This document shows, one piece after another, positions 35,392 to 43,159 of a stretch of 44,291 nt of DNA. Numbering within the stretch: the first letter of the stretch is position 1; each line of letters starts with the position of its first letter. Under the pieces are notes generated by a model. That model saw nothing but the letters and a program-made list of their open reading frames with translations. It was not told where the DNA came from and ran no database searches. Made by a program: the position numbers and the translations under genes. The DNA is from Rubrivivax sp. (lineage in GTDB: Bacteria > Pseudomonadota > Gammaproteobacteria > Burkholderiales > Burkholderiaceae_C): the NCBI GenBank assembly GCA_020848515.1, contig JADLIA010000129.1, forward strand, positions 1 to 44,291, read 5' to 3'.

Positions 35392-36453
35392 ATGAATGTC
35401 GCCGCCATCGAACGCGCCGAGTTCGCGCCGCCGCCGCAGGGCGGCTTCGGACGCGCCTTCGGGCTGGCGCTGGCGGCGCACCTGCTGCTGATCCTGGCAC
35501 TCACCTGGGGCCTGCGCTGGAAGAACGAACCGCAGGATCTGGCGGTGCAGGCCGAGCTGTGGTCGCCCACGGTCCAGCGGGCTGCGCCCAAGGCGGCGCC
35601 GCGCGCGCCTGCGCCGCAGGTCGAGCCGCCGCCACCTCCTGCGGCGCCGCCGCAGCCCAGGCCCGAGCCGGCGCTCAAGCCGCCGCCCCCTCAGGTGGAC
35701 GAGCAGGCGCAGCGCGACGCCGACATCGCGCTGGCGCGCAAGAAGCAGGAAGAGGCCCGCCAGGCCGCCGCCCAGCGCGAACAGGCAAGGCGCGAACGCG
35801 AGAAAAAGGAGCAAGCCGAGCAGGAGCGCCGTGAGCTGGCCCAGAAGAAGGCCGCCGAAGAGCAAAAGCGCAAGCAGGACGAGCTGCGCAAGCTGGCCGC
35901 GAAGAAACAGGCCGAAGAAGCCGAACAGCGCCGGCAGGCCGCTGCCGAGGCAAAGAAGAAGGCCGAGGCGCAAAAGCGCGCCGAGGCGGAGGCCGAACGC
36001 AAGGCCGAAGCGCAGGCCAAGGCCAGGGCGGCGGCCCAGGCCAGGGCGGCCGAGGACGCACGGCACAAGGCCAACGTGGCGCGCTCGCTGGCCATGGCCG
36101 GCAGCGCCGACAGCGAAGGCGGCAGCGCCGCCGGCAAGGGCCGGGGCGGCGGCAGCGCCGGGGGTCAGGATGAGCGCGACGCCGGTCCCTCGGGCAACTA
36201 CGCGGGTCGCATCCGCGCCGCGGTGCGACCCAACATCGTGTTCACCGACGATGCGCCGGGCAACCCGGTGGCCGAGGTCGAGGTGCGCACCGACCAGGTC
36301 GGCAACATCATCAGCCGCCGCATCACGCGCTCCAGCGGCGTCAGGACCTGGGACGACGCGGTGCTGCGCGCGCTCGACCGCACCGAGAAGCTGCCCTCGG
36401 ACAACGGGCGCTACTGGAACCCGATGCTGATCACCTTCAGGCTGCGTGACTGA
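35392..36453 (+). CDS. tolA: Cell envelope protein TolA (TonB C-terminal domain)
   Basis: The Tol transperiplasmic linker, 353 residues. One N-terminal membrane anchor (about residues 19-40, GRAFGLALAAHLLLILALTWGL) is followed by a Pro-rich stretch (60-100), a long Ala/Lys/Glu/Gln coiled coil (about 101-235), a Gly/Ser-rich linker (236-262) and a TonB-like C-terminal domain (YAGRIRAAVRPNIVFTDDAPGNPVAEVEVRTD to RYWNPMLITFRLRD). The long coiled coil explains the shadow frames on both strands. tolB and pal do not follow; gloA lies next on the opposite strand. Confidence 0.93.
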   Translation: MNVAAIERAEFAPPPQGGFGRAFGLALAAHLLLILALTWGLRWKNEPQDLAVQAELWSPTVQRAAPKAAPRAPAPQVEPPPPPAAPPQPRPEPALKPPPPQVDEQAQRDADIALARKKQEEARQAAAQREQARREREKKEQAEQERRELAQKKAAEEQKRKQDELRKLAAKKQAEEAEQRRQAAAEAKKKAEAQKRAEAEAERKAEAQAKARAAAQARAAEDARHKANVARSLAMAGSADSEGGSAAGKGRGGGSAGGQDERDAGPSGNYAGRIRAAVRPNIVFTDDAPGNPVAEVEVRTDQVGNIISRRITRSSGVRTWDDAVLRALDRTEKLPSDNGRYWNPMLITFRLRD

Positions 36454-36478
36454 GCCGGAGCAGGGCGGCGCTTCAGTT

Positions 36479-36541
36479 CGCTATTAAAAACATAGCTGTC
36501 GGCGCAATACCAGCAAGCGCCAGAGGCAAAAAAACCTTGAA
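36479..36541 (+). repeat. Nested-palindrome repeat, copy 8 (after tolA)
   Basis: CGCTATTAAAAACATAGCTG, then TCGGCGC and CAAGCGCCAGAGGC, followed by an A-rich tail. The AT-rich hairpin is perfect, but the GC-rich stem lacks one half (GCAATACCAGCAAGC). It lies between tolA and the convergent gloA and may help end both transcripts. Confidence 0.88.
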
Positions 36542-36556
36542 CCCTGCGGCGGCGCC

Positions 36557-36970
36557 TCAGCGCAGCCCGCCGCCGGCGGCGCCTTCGGCGCGCTGGATCA
36601 ACTCGATCTTGTAGCCGTCCGGATCGGTGACGAAGGCGATCACCGTGGTGCCCCCCTTGACCGGCCCGGCCTCGCGCGTGACCTGGCCGCCGGCGGCACG
36701 GATGCGCTCGCAGGCGGCGTAGGCATCGGGCACGCCGATGGCGATGTGGCCGTAGGCGGTGCCCAGGTCGTAGCTGTCGGTGCCCCAGTTGTAGGTCAGC
36801 TCGATCTCCGCCTGTCCCGGGTTGCCGCCTTCGTAGCCGACGAACGCCAGCGAGTAGCGGTACTCCGGGTTCTCCGAGGTGCGCAGCAGCTGCATGCCGA
36901 GCACCTGGGTGTAGAAGTCGATCGAACGTTGCAGATCGCCGACACGAAGCATGGTGTGCAGAAGTCTCAT
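36557..36970 (-). CDS. gloA: Lactoylglutathione lyase (glyoxalase I)
   Basis: Converts the hemithioacetal of methylglyoxal and glutathione to S-lactoylglutathione, 137 residues. It is very close to E. coli GloA in sequence ([20 protein letters not shown] at the start; [20 protein letters not shown]). The metal ligands correspond to H5, E57, H75 and E123 and are all present. The C-terminus is slightly longer and Gly/Ala-rich. The start at 36970 has no Shine-Dalgarno; CACAAT (minus strand, 36982-36977) is 6 nt upstream. Confidence 0.97.
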   Translation of the reverse strand: MRLLHTMLRVGDLQRSIDFYTQVLGMQLLRTSENPEYRYSLAFVGYEGGNPGQAEIELTYNWGTDSYDLGTAYGHIAIGVPDAYAACERIRAAGGQVTREAGPVKGGTTVIAFVTDPDGYKIELIQRAEGAAGGGLR

Positions 36971-36976
36971 GCCGCC

Positions 36977-36982
36977 ATTGTG
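36977..36982 (-). promoter_or_regulatory. -10-like element before gloA
   Basis: On the minus strand CACAAT ends 6 nt before the ATG. It belongs to the leaderless-like group of this window. Confidence 0.3.
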
Positions 36983-37081
36983 CCGTCGGCGGCCGGATCG
37001 CCGCTGGCCGGGCGCCCGCCACCGCCACGGGATGTGTCGAACCGAGCTTGCACCTTCAATACACGACAACCCGCACGATGA

Positions 37082-37319
37082 AACCTAGACACGGCCGTTG
37101 GACGCGCCCGCCCGGGCCGTGATCGGTGTGCCATGCAAGACGCGACGACGCCGCGGGCTCCTGCGCGCAAGGAGGAGCAACGCCGCATGGCGCGCCGAGC
37201 GCGGTGCGGGTGGGTGCGCAGCGTGCTCACCCAGGAGGCGCAGGCCATCGCAGCCGCCAGACCCCGCATCGATGCGGTCTGCCCGAAGATGACAAGCGGC
37301 CAACTGCCGTTTCCAGGTT
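37082..37319 (+). mobile_element. MITE-like element, full copy with terminal inverted repeats
   Basis: The element is about 238 bp. The left end AACCTAGACACGGCCGTTGG (37082-37101) and the reverse complement of the right end AACCTGGAAACGGCAGTTGG (37319-37300) match at 17 of 20 positions. Two partial relatives lie at 18178-18304 and 26362-26468, each covering a different half. The element has no transposase gene; short frames inside are chance products of GC-rich DNA. No clear target-site duplication was seen. Non-autonomous transposition is inferred. Confidence 0.65.
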
Positions 37320-37490
37320 AAACATGAGCGAATCTATTTGCCATAGAATAAGCGGCCCCGCGTAGGGATTGGCCTGTGTGTGGACGGGTGGAGACTGGTT
37401 AGACTTGCCGCCCGTCAACGCTGTCCTGTGGCGGCGTGCGCTTGCGGCTGTCGGGTACGGCCACGGATACTCAAGAGGAGATGAGCCGGG

Positions 37491-38018
37491 ATGACGGCAG
37501 ACAATCGAATGCGCGAGGGGCCGGTGGGGCACCTGCTGCACGTGCTGTGCGACATCTGCGCCGTGGTCGGCGGGGCGGTGCTGATCGCCATGGCCATCAT
37601 GACGGTGGTGAGCGTGATCGGCCGTACCTTCTTCGACAGCCCCATCCTGGGTGATGTGGAGCTGGTTCAGCTCGGCCTGGCGGTGTGCGTGGCCACCTTC
37701 CTGCCGTACACGCAGTTTCGCAGCGCCAACATCATTGTCGACTTTTTCACCACCAGGGCCTCGGCGCGCAGCCAGCGCTGGATGGACGGCCTGGGCTGCC
37801 TGCTGTATGCCGGCATGACGGCGCTGATCGCCTGGCGGGTGTATGCCGGTGGCGTGATGAGCCAGGAGAACCAGGAAGCCTCGATGCTGATGAACCTGCC
37901 GCTCTGGATTCCCTACATGCTGATGGTGCCCGGCCTGGTGCTGTGCACCCTGGTCGGCCTGTACCAGGCGGTGATCTACTGGACGCAGCCCGCCGCGGCC
38001 GAGGGAGACGCCGCATGA
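37491..38018 (+). CDS. TRAP transporter small permease (DctQ family)
   Basis: The small membrane subunit of a TRAP transporter, 175 residues with four membrane segments (about 16-40, 58-78, 96-118 and 138-160). The family signature is FLPYTQFRSANIIVDFFTTRASARSQRW. AAGAGGAG at 37473-37480 lies 10 nt before ATG 37491; a closer ATG at 37481 is out of frame. It starts the TRAP operon, and its stop overlaps the start of the large permease gene. Confidence 0.92.
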   Translation: MTADNRMREGPVGHLLHVLCDICAVVGGAVLIAMAIMTVVSVIGRTFFDSPILGDVELVQLGLAVCVATFLPYTQFRSANIIVDFFTTRASARSQRWMDGLGCLLYAGMTALIAWRVYAGGVMSQENQEASMLMNLPLWIPYMLMVPGLVLCTLVGLYQAVIYWTQPAAAEGDAA

Positions 38019-39337
38019 GCACCCTGACCATCGGTTTGCTGCTGTTCGTCGCCATGCTGCTGCTGATGGCGATCCGGGTGCCGATTGCCGTCGCCATGTT
38101 CGTGCCCGGCGCGGTGGGTTACGTGATCCTGTCGGGCTGGGACCCGCTGCTGGCGCACCTGCGCGGGGCGGTGTACGGCCGGGTGTCGGTGTACGACCTG
38201 TCGGTGATCCCGCTGTTCATGCTGATGGGCGGTTTTGCCGTGCATGGCGGCTTGTCCAAGGCGCTGTTCGACTTTGCCAACGCGCTGCTGGGGCGCTTCA
38301 AGGGCGGCATGGCGATGGCCGGCATCCTGGCCTGCGCGGCCTTCGGCGCCATTTCCGGCTCCACCGTGGCGACCACCGCCACCATCGCCCAGGTGGCCTA
38401 TCCCGAAATGCGTCGCATCAGCTATTCGGGGCGCCTGGCGACGGCGGCGCTGGCCACCGGCGGCACCATGGGCGTGCTGCTGCCGCCTTCGGTGACGCTG
38501 ATGGTGTATGCCATCCTGACCGAGCAGAACATCACCAAGACCTTCCTGGCCGCCTACGTGCCGGCCATGCTGGCGGCGCTGGGTTACCTGGTGGTGATCG
38601 CCATCTACGTGCGCCTGCACCCCACCCACGCGCCCGAGGCGCGCGCCGCCAGCGCGTCCGAGGTGGCGCAGTCGGCCGCCGGCGTGTGGCCGATCGCGCT
38701 GATCTTCGTCGCCGTGTTCGGCGGCATCTATGGCGGCATCTTCACGCCCACCGAGGGCGCGGCCATCGGCGCCACGCTGACCTTCGCCATCACGCTGATC
38801 AACCGCCAGCTGACGCTGAAGAAGGCCATCGAGTCGATCCGCACCACGGCCGTCACCTCGGGCATGATCTTCATGATCTTCCTGGGTGCCGACATGATGA
38901 ACGCCTCGCTGGCGCTGTCGCAGCTGCCCAACCAGCTGGCCGAGCTGATCGCCCACGCCGCCATTCCACCGGTGCTGGTGATGGCCGTGATCATGCTGTT
39001 CTACGTGGCGCTGGGCTGCGTCATGGACGAAATGTCGATGATCCTGCTGACGGTGCCGGTGGTGTTCCCGGTCATCATGGGCATGGACTTCTTCGGTCTC
39101 GACGCGTCGGACAAGGCGCTGTGGTTCGGGATACTCATTCTTACCGTTTGCGCCATCGGCATGATCTTCCCGCCGGTCGGTCTGAACGTTTATGTGATGA
39201 ACGGCCTGGCCAAGGATGTGCCGATGGTGGAGACCTACAAGGGCGTGTTCATCTTCCTGGCCTGGGACTTCATCCGTCTGGGCCTGCTGATCATGTTCCC
39301 CGGCATCACTCTGTGGCTGGTGCGCCTGCTGACCTGA
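38015..39337 (+). CDS. TRAP transporter large permease (DctM family)
   Basis: The large membrane subunit that carries the sodium-coupled transport path, 440 residues with about twelve membrane segments. Motifs are IRVPIAVAMFVPGAVGY, SVIPLFMLMGGFAVHGGLSKALFDFANALLGR, AAFGAISGSTVATTATIAQVAYPEM, LPPSVTLMVYAILTEQNITKTFLAAYVPA, FTPTEGAAIGA and MDEMSMILLTVPVVFPV. It overlaps the small permease gene by 4 bp (ATGA) and is followed 32 bp later by the binding protein gene. Confidence 0.95.
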   Translation: MSTLTIGLLLFVAMLLLMAIRVPIAVAMFVPGAVGYVILSGWDPLLAHLRGAVYGRVSVYDLSVIPLFMLMGGFAVHGGLSKALFDFANALLGRFKGGMAMAGILACAAFGAISGSTVATTATIAQVAYPEMRRISYSGRLATAALATGGTMGVLLPPSVTLMVYAILTEQNITKTFLAAYVPAMLAALGYLVVIAIYVRLHPTHAPEARAASASEVAQSAAGVWPIALIFVAVFGGIYGGIFTPTEGAAIGATLTFAITLINRQLTLKKAIESIRTTAVTSGMIFMIFLGADMMNASLALSQLPNQLAELIAHAAIPPVLVMAVIMLFYVALGCVMDEMSMILLTVPVVFPVIMGMDFFGLDASDKALWFGILILTVCAIGMIFPPVGLNVYVMNGLAKDVPMVETYKGVFIFLAWDFIRLGLLIMFPGITLWLVRLLT

Positions 39338-39369
39338 AAGACAACCCTTTTTAACCAGGAGATACCTTG

Positions 39370-40407
39370 ATGAGCTCAAAGCTGAACAAACTGATGGCGG
39401 CCGCGGCGCTGTCGCTGCTGGCGGGCACCGCCGCCCAGGCGCAGACCGTGCTGAAGGTGCACCACTTCCTGCCTTCGGGCTCCAGCTCGCAGGTCAAGAT
39501 CATCGCGCCCTGGTGCGCCAAGATCGAAAAGGAATCGGGTGGCGAGCTCAAGTGCCAGATCTACCCCGCCATGCAGCTGGGCGGCACGCCGCCGCAACTG
39601 CTGGACCAGGTGCGCGACGGCGTGGCCGACATCGTGTGGTCGGTGCCCACCTACTCGGCGGGCCGCTACACCAAGTCCGAAGTGTTCGAGCTGCCCTTCA
39701 TGGCCATCAACGCCAAGCAGGGCTCGCAGGCGCTGTGGGAGTACGTGCAGAAGAACGCGCTGGACGAGTACAAGGGCATCAAGCCGCTGTTCATGCACAC
39801 CACCGAAGGTTACGTGCTGCACTCGAACAAGCCGATCCTCAAGCTGGAGGACATGAAGGGCAAGAAGATCCGCACCGCCACCCGCATCTCGGCCCGCATG
39901 ATGTCGGCCATGGGCGGCACGCCGGTGCAGATGCCGCTGCCGCAGGTGCCGGACGCGCTGTCCAAGGGCGTGGTCGACGGCGTGCTGGTGCCCTGGGAAG
40001 CGCTGCCCGCCACCAAGCTGCACGAAATCGTCAAGTACCACCTCGACGCCCCGGTCGGCTCGCCGCGCTTTGCCAACACCATCTTCATCTTCGGCATGAA
40101 CCAGGCCAAGTACGACAGCCTGTCGCCCAAGCTGAAGAAGGTGATCGACGACAACTCCGGCCTGGCGGCGTCGGCCTGGGCCGGTGAAGAGGGCTTCGAC
40201 AACATCGTCGGGCCGTACTCCAAGCTGGCGCGCGATCGCGGCAACACCATCGCCGTCATCGAACCGGCCGAGCTGGCGCGCTGGGAAAAGGCCACCGCCG
40301 ACGTCGACGAGATCTGGCTGAAGGACGCCGCGGCCAAGGGCTACGACGGCAAGAAGCTGATCGAAGAAGCCAAGGCGCTGCTGAAAAAGTACGCGCCGGC
40401 CAAGTAA
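39370..40407 (+). CDS. TRAP transporter substrate-binding protein (DctP family)
   Basis: The periplasmic receptor of the same TRAP system, 345 residues. The signal peptide (residues 1-25, LMAAAALSLLAGTAAQAQ) would be cut near AQA-QT. The mature protein has VLKVHHFLPSGSSSQVKIIAPWCAKIEKESGGELKCQIYPAMQLGG, the ligand-binding segment KIRTATRISARMMSAMGGTPVQMPLPQVPDALSKGVVDG with the family Arg that binds a carboxylate, and VPWEALPATKLHEIVKYH. The ligand is probably an organic acid. CAGGAGA just before ATG 39370 is the binding site; TTG 39367 is ignored. A strong terminator follows. Confidence 0.94.
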   Translation: MSSKLNKLMAAAALSLLAGTAAQAQTVLKVHHFLPSGSSSQVKIIAPWCAKIEKESGGELKCQIYPAMQLGGTPPQLLDQVRDGVADIVWSVPTYSAGRYTKSEVFELPFMAINAKQGSQALWEYVQKNALDEYKGIKPLFMHTTEGYVLHSNKPILKLEDMKGKKIRTATRISARMMSAMGGTPVQMPLPQVPDALSKGVVDGVLVPWEALPATKLHEIVKYHLDAPVGSPRFANTIFIFGMNQAKYDSLSPKLKKVIDDNSGLAASAWAGEEGFDNIVGPYSKLARDRGNTIAVIEPAELARWEKATADVDEIWLKDAAAKGYDGKKLIEEAKALLKKYAPAK

Positions 40408-40433
40408 GGGCTGCGGCCTCGCGCCCTGACACC

Positions 40434-40461
40434 AAGCCGCTGCCTGCAGCGGCTTTTTTTG
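40434..40461 (+). terminator. Intrinsic terminator of the TRAP operon
   Basis: The stem AAGCCGCTG (40434-40442) / CAGCGGCTT (40447-40455) with a 4-nt loop and a T run. It lies 27 bp after the dctP-type stop. Confidence 0.88.
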
Positions 40462-40467
40462 TTCATT

Positions 40468-40522
40468 CTGGCCGACCGCGCTTTACTGGTGAGCGCCAGC
40501 AGCTATCAATAATAGAGCAACT
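40468..40522 (-). repeat. Nested-palindrome repeat, copy 9
   Basis: On the minus strand, CTCTATTATTGATAGCTGC, then TGGCGCTCACC and AAAGCGCGG, gives both hairpins. It lies between the convergent TRAP operon and acyl-CoA synthetase-like gene. Confidence 0.87.
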
Positions 40523-40566
40523 CTTGGCTTGTCTGAGCCGCCAGGCCGGTTGTTCTTCTGATGCAC

Positions 40567-42099
40567 TCAGGCGCTGGCCAGCCACCGGCGCAGCTCGGTC
40601 TTCAGAACCTTGCCGTAGTTGTTCTTCGGCAGCTCGGGCACGAAGACGTAGCGCTTGGGGCGCTTGAAGCGGGCGATGCGCTGCAGGCAATGGGCGTCCG
40701 CCGCCTCCTGGGTCGGCGCCGCGCCCGGCTGCGCGACCACGAAGGCCACCACGTTCTCGCCCCATTCGGGGTCGGGCTGGCCCACCACCGCCACTTCGGC
40801 CACGCCGGCGGCGGTGAGCAGGGCTTCTTCGACCTCGCGCGGGTAGATGTTGCTGCCGCCGCTGATGATCAGGTCCTTGCTGCGGTCCTTCAGCGTCAGG
40901 TAGCCGCCTTCGTCCAGCGCGCCCATGTCGCCGGTGAACAGCCAGCCGTTGCGGATCGCCGCCGCCGTCGCCTGCGGGTTGCCCCAGTAGCCGGCCATCA
41001 CGCTGTCGCCCTGGATCAGCACCTCGCCCACCTCGCCGAGCGGCAGGTCCTGCCCCTGGGCGTCGGTCACGCGCACCCGCACCGGCGTCTGCGCCACGCC
41101 AACGCTGGCGATGCGCTCGGCGTGGCGCGGGTGGGCGCGGTCCTTGAGGTCGGCGCGCGACAGCACGGTGCCGACCATGGGCGTTTCACCCTGACCGTAG
41201 ATCTGCACGAAGCGCGGGCCCATCACCGACAGCGCGCGCTGGATGTCGGCCGCGTACATGGGTGCGCCGCCGTAGACGATGGTCTTGAACGAGCGCGCGC
41301 ACAGCTCCGGTCCCAGCCCCTGCTGCGCGGCATGGTCGACCAGACGGGCGACGATGGTGGGCGCGGCGAACATCGACAGCGGCCCCACCGCACGCCCGAG
41401 CGCGAACAGCTCGGCCGCGTCCACCCCGCGCGAGGCCGGCACCACGTGGCGCGCCCCGGCCATCAGGTGCGGGATGGCGTAGATGCCGGCGCCGTGCGAG
41501 ATCGGCGCCGCGTAGACGATGGCGTCGCCACGGGCGATCGGGTCGACATCCGCGAAGTAGCCCAGGCCCATGGTCATCAGGTTGCGCTGCGTCAGCATCA
41601 CGCCCTTGGGGCGGCCGGTGGTGCCGCTGGTGTAGAACAGCCAGGCGATGTCGTCGGGCGCGCGCTCGGTGATCGGCACCGCCGCCGGCTCGGCCACCGG
41701 GGCCAGCAGCTGGTCGGCCTCCATCGACTCCAGATCGACCTGGTGCGCCACGCCGGCCAGCGCGTCGGGCGCCACGTCGCGCGTCACGAAGGCCAGCTGG
41801 GCGCCGGCGTCGGCGGCGATCCATTCGACCTCGCGCGGGTGCAGCTTGGCGTTCACCGGTACCGCCACCAGGCCGGCCCACCACAGGCCCCACAGCAGCT
41901 CCAGGTAGCGCGGGTGGTTGTGTGCGAACAGCAGCACCCGATCGCCCGGCTGCAGGCCGCCGTCGCGCAGGTGTCGGGCCAGGCCGGCGCTGCGCGCCGC
42001 CCATTGCAGGTAGCTGGCGTGCGGCTGGGCGCCGTCCAGGATGGCGGGCGCCTGCGGCTGGCGCTGCGCCTGCCGCAGCAGCAGATGGGCCAGGCTCAT
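40567..42099 (-). CDS. AMP-binding acyl-CoA synthetase/ligase
   Basis: A member of the ANL superfamily that activates a carboxylic acid with ATP and CoA, 510 residues. The P-loop is YTSGTTGRPKG at 156-166. Other core motifs are YGGAPMYAADIQRAL, QIYGQGETPMVGT, GYWGNPQATAAAIRNGWLFTGDMGALDEGGYLTLKDRSKDLIISGGSNIYPREVEEALL and the catalytic Lys in LPKNNYGKVLKTEL. The acyl substrate is unknown. AAGGAG (minus strand, 42110-42105) precedes the ATG. The neighbouring SDR and the CpdA-like phosphoesterase lie upstream on the same strand with a 230-bp gap that contains a repeat. Confidence 0.93.
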   Translation of the reverse strand: MSLAHLLLRQAQRQPQAPAILDGAQPHASYLQWAARSAGLARHLRDGGLQPGDRVLLFAHNHPRYLELLWGLWWAGLVAVPVNAKLHPREVEWIAADAGAQLAFVTRDVAPDALAGVAHQVDLESMEADQLLAPVAEPAAVPITERAPDDIAWLFYTSGTTGRPKGVMLTQRNLMTMGLGYFADVDPIARGDAIVYAAPISHGAGIYAIPHLMAGARHVVPASRGVDAAELFALGRAVGPLSMFAAPTIVARLVDHAAQQGLGPELCARSFKTIVYGGAPMYAADIQRALSVMGPRFVQIYGQGETPMVGTVLSRADLKDRAHPRHAERIASVGVAQTPVRVRVTDAQGQDLPLGEVGEVLIQGDSVMAGYWGNPQATAAAIRNGWLFTGDMGALDEGGYLTLKDRSKDLIISGGSNIYPREVEEALLTAAGVAEVAVVGQPDPEWGENVVAFVVAQPGAAPTQEAADAHCLQRIARFKRPKRYVFVPELPKNNYGKVLKTELRRWLASA

Positions 42100-42212
42100 G
42101 GGGTCTCCTTGCGGTCTGTCGTGGTGCGCCCGATTGTGCGCGACGCCGCGAGCCACCGCGCCGCTGCCCGGCAGGCGGCACGGCCGGCCGCCAGGGTCGA
42201 TGGGAAAATCGG

Positions 42213-42262
42213 GCTGCTGCGCTTGCCTGTCAAGCGCCACAAGCTGCGCTTTCAATAGCATG
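42213..42262 (-). repeat. Nested-palindrome repeat, copy 10
   Basis: On the minus strand GCTATTGAAAGCGCAGC, then GGCGCTTGAC and CAAGCGCAGCAGCC. The GC-rich hairpin (GCGCTTG-N5-CAAGCGC) is well kept and the AT-rich one decayed. It lies 114 bp upstream of the acyl-CoA synthetase-like gene and just after the phosphoesterase gene. Confidence 0.8.
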
Positions 42263-42329
42263 TGCGACGGCCCGCGCACTGCGCCGGGGTTCCCAAAGCC
42301 GACCCGCCGCAGCGGCTGCGCCGGCCACT

Positions 42330-43154
42330 TCAGATCGGATACGGCCCCTCGAACGTCTGCACATGGCCGAAATGGCAGCTCACGCCGTCCTGCGCCGTCC
42401 AGCGGTACAGGCCCAGCATGGGCGGCTCCAGCCGCAGCGCCAGCGGTGCGCCGGGGCGCAGGTCCAGCTCCAGCTGGTGCGAGGTGGACGGCGCCACCAG
42501 CACCGGCGCGCCGCCCAGCACGCCGGCGATCGGCCGGTGCAGGTGGCCGCAGGCGATGAACTGCACGCCGCCGTGCGCGGCCACCAGGCGGGCCAGCTCG
42601 GCGCGTCCGCGCCGCAGGCCGCAGCGGTCCATGGCCTCGATGCCGCTGGTCAGCGGCGGGTGGTGCATGAACAGCGCCACCGGCTGGCCGGCGCAGTCCC
42701 GCAGCTGTCGCGCCAGCCAGTCGAGCTGCGGCGCGTCCAGCGCGCCGTGCGGGTGGCCGGGCAGCACCGTGTCCAGGCCGATGAACTGCAGGCCACCGAC
42801 TTCGGCGCGCACGCAGGCCAGCGGCGGCGGGGCTTCGGGGGCGATCGGCATGAGCGCGCCCAGGGTCTGGCGCGCGTGCCCCCGGTGGTCGTGGTTGCCG
42901 ATGATGCAAAGCACCCGCGGCGCTTGACCAGCATGCGCCGGCAGCTCCTGTTTCAATAGCTCGGCGAGCAGGGTGTAGTCGGCTGCGCGGCCGGCTTCGG
43001 CCAGATCGCCGGTCAGCAGCAGCACGGCCGGCGCGGGCTCCAGCGCGCGCACCCGTGCCAGCGCGCGCCGCAGCGCGGCGGCTGGGTCCAGGCGACCGCC
43101 CAGCGCACCGGAGTCGATGCCCAGGTGGGTGTCCGTCAGGTGCGCGATCAGCAT
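42330..43154 (-). CDS. Metallophosphoesterase of the CpdA (class III cyclic nucleotide phosphodiesterase) type
   Basis: A calcineurin-like phosphoesterase, 274 residues. The dinuclear metal site motifs are D8 and H10 in HLTDTHLG, D50 in LLTGDLAEAG, N87 and H88 in IGNHDHRG, H in FMHHPPL, and the GHLHRP pair. CpdA cleaves cAMP, but no cAMP enzyme is nearby, so the natural substrate is open. Residues 66-79 (LLKQELPAHAGQAP), between the Asp-metal motif and GNHD, are encoded by a copy of the interspersed repeat (42915-42962). The gene starts 5 bp after the SDR stop and is co-transcribed with it. Confidence 0.9.
   Translation of the reverse strand: MLIAHLTDTHLGIDSGALGGRLDPAAALRRALARVRALEPAPAVLLLTGDLAEAGRAADYTLLAELLKQELPAHAGQAPRVLCIIGNHDHRGHARQTLGALMPIAPEAPPPLACVRAEVGGLQFIGLDTVLPGHPHGALDAPQLDWLARQLRDCAGQPVALFMHHPPLTSGIEAMDRCGLRRGRAELARLVAAHGGVQFIACGHLHRPIAGVLGGAPVLVAPSTSHQLELDLRPGAPLALRLEPPMLGLYRWTAQDGVSCHFGHVQTFEGPYPI
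42915..42962 (-). repeat. Nested-palindrome repeat, copy 11 (inside phosphoesterase gene)
   Basis: On the minus strand GAGCTATTGAAACAGGAGCT, then GCCGGCGCATGC and GTCAAGCGCC. It matches the family in its AT-rich arm, spacing and GC-rich arm, and lies in sense orientation within the reading frame. Confidence 0.8.
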
Positions 43155-43159
43155 GGCGC

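Larger units (their letters stand above)
36971..37490. other. Intergenic region between gloA and dctQ-type gene
   Basis: This 520-bp gap holds the gloA promoter region (36977-36982), a full MITE-like element (37082-37319) and about 170 bp upstream of the TRAP operon. There, TAGAAT at 37344-37349 is a weak -10 candidate and AAGAGGAG (37473-37480) is the ribosome binding site of dctQ. No gene is seen. Confidence 0.6.

Noticed and set aside
37070-37330. Target-site duplication around the MITE-like element
   Set aside because: ATGA occurs on both sides but at different distances from the ends, so it is not a convincing duplication.
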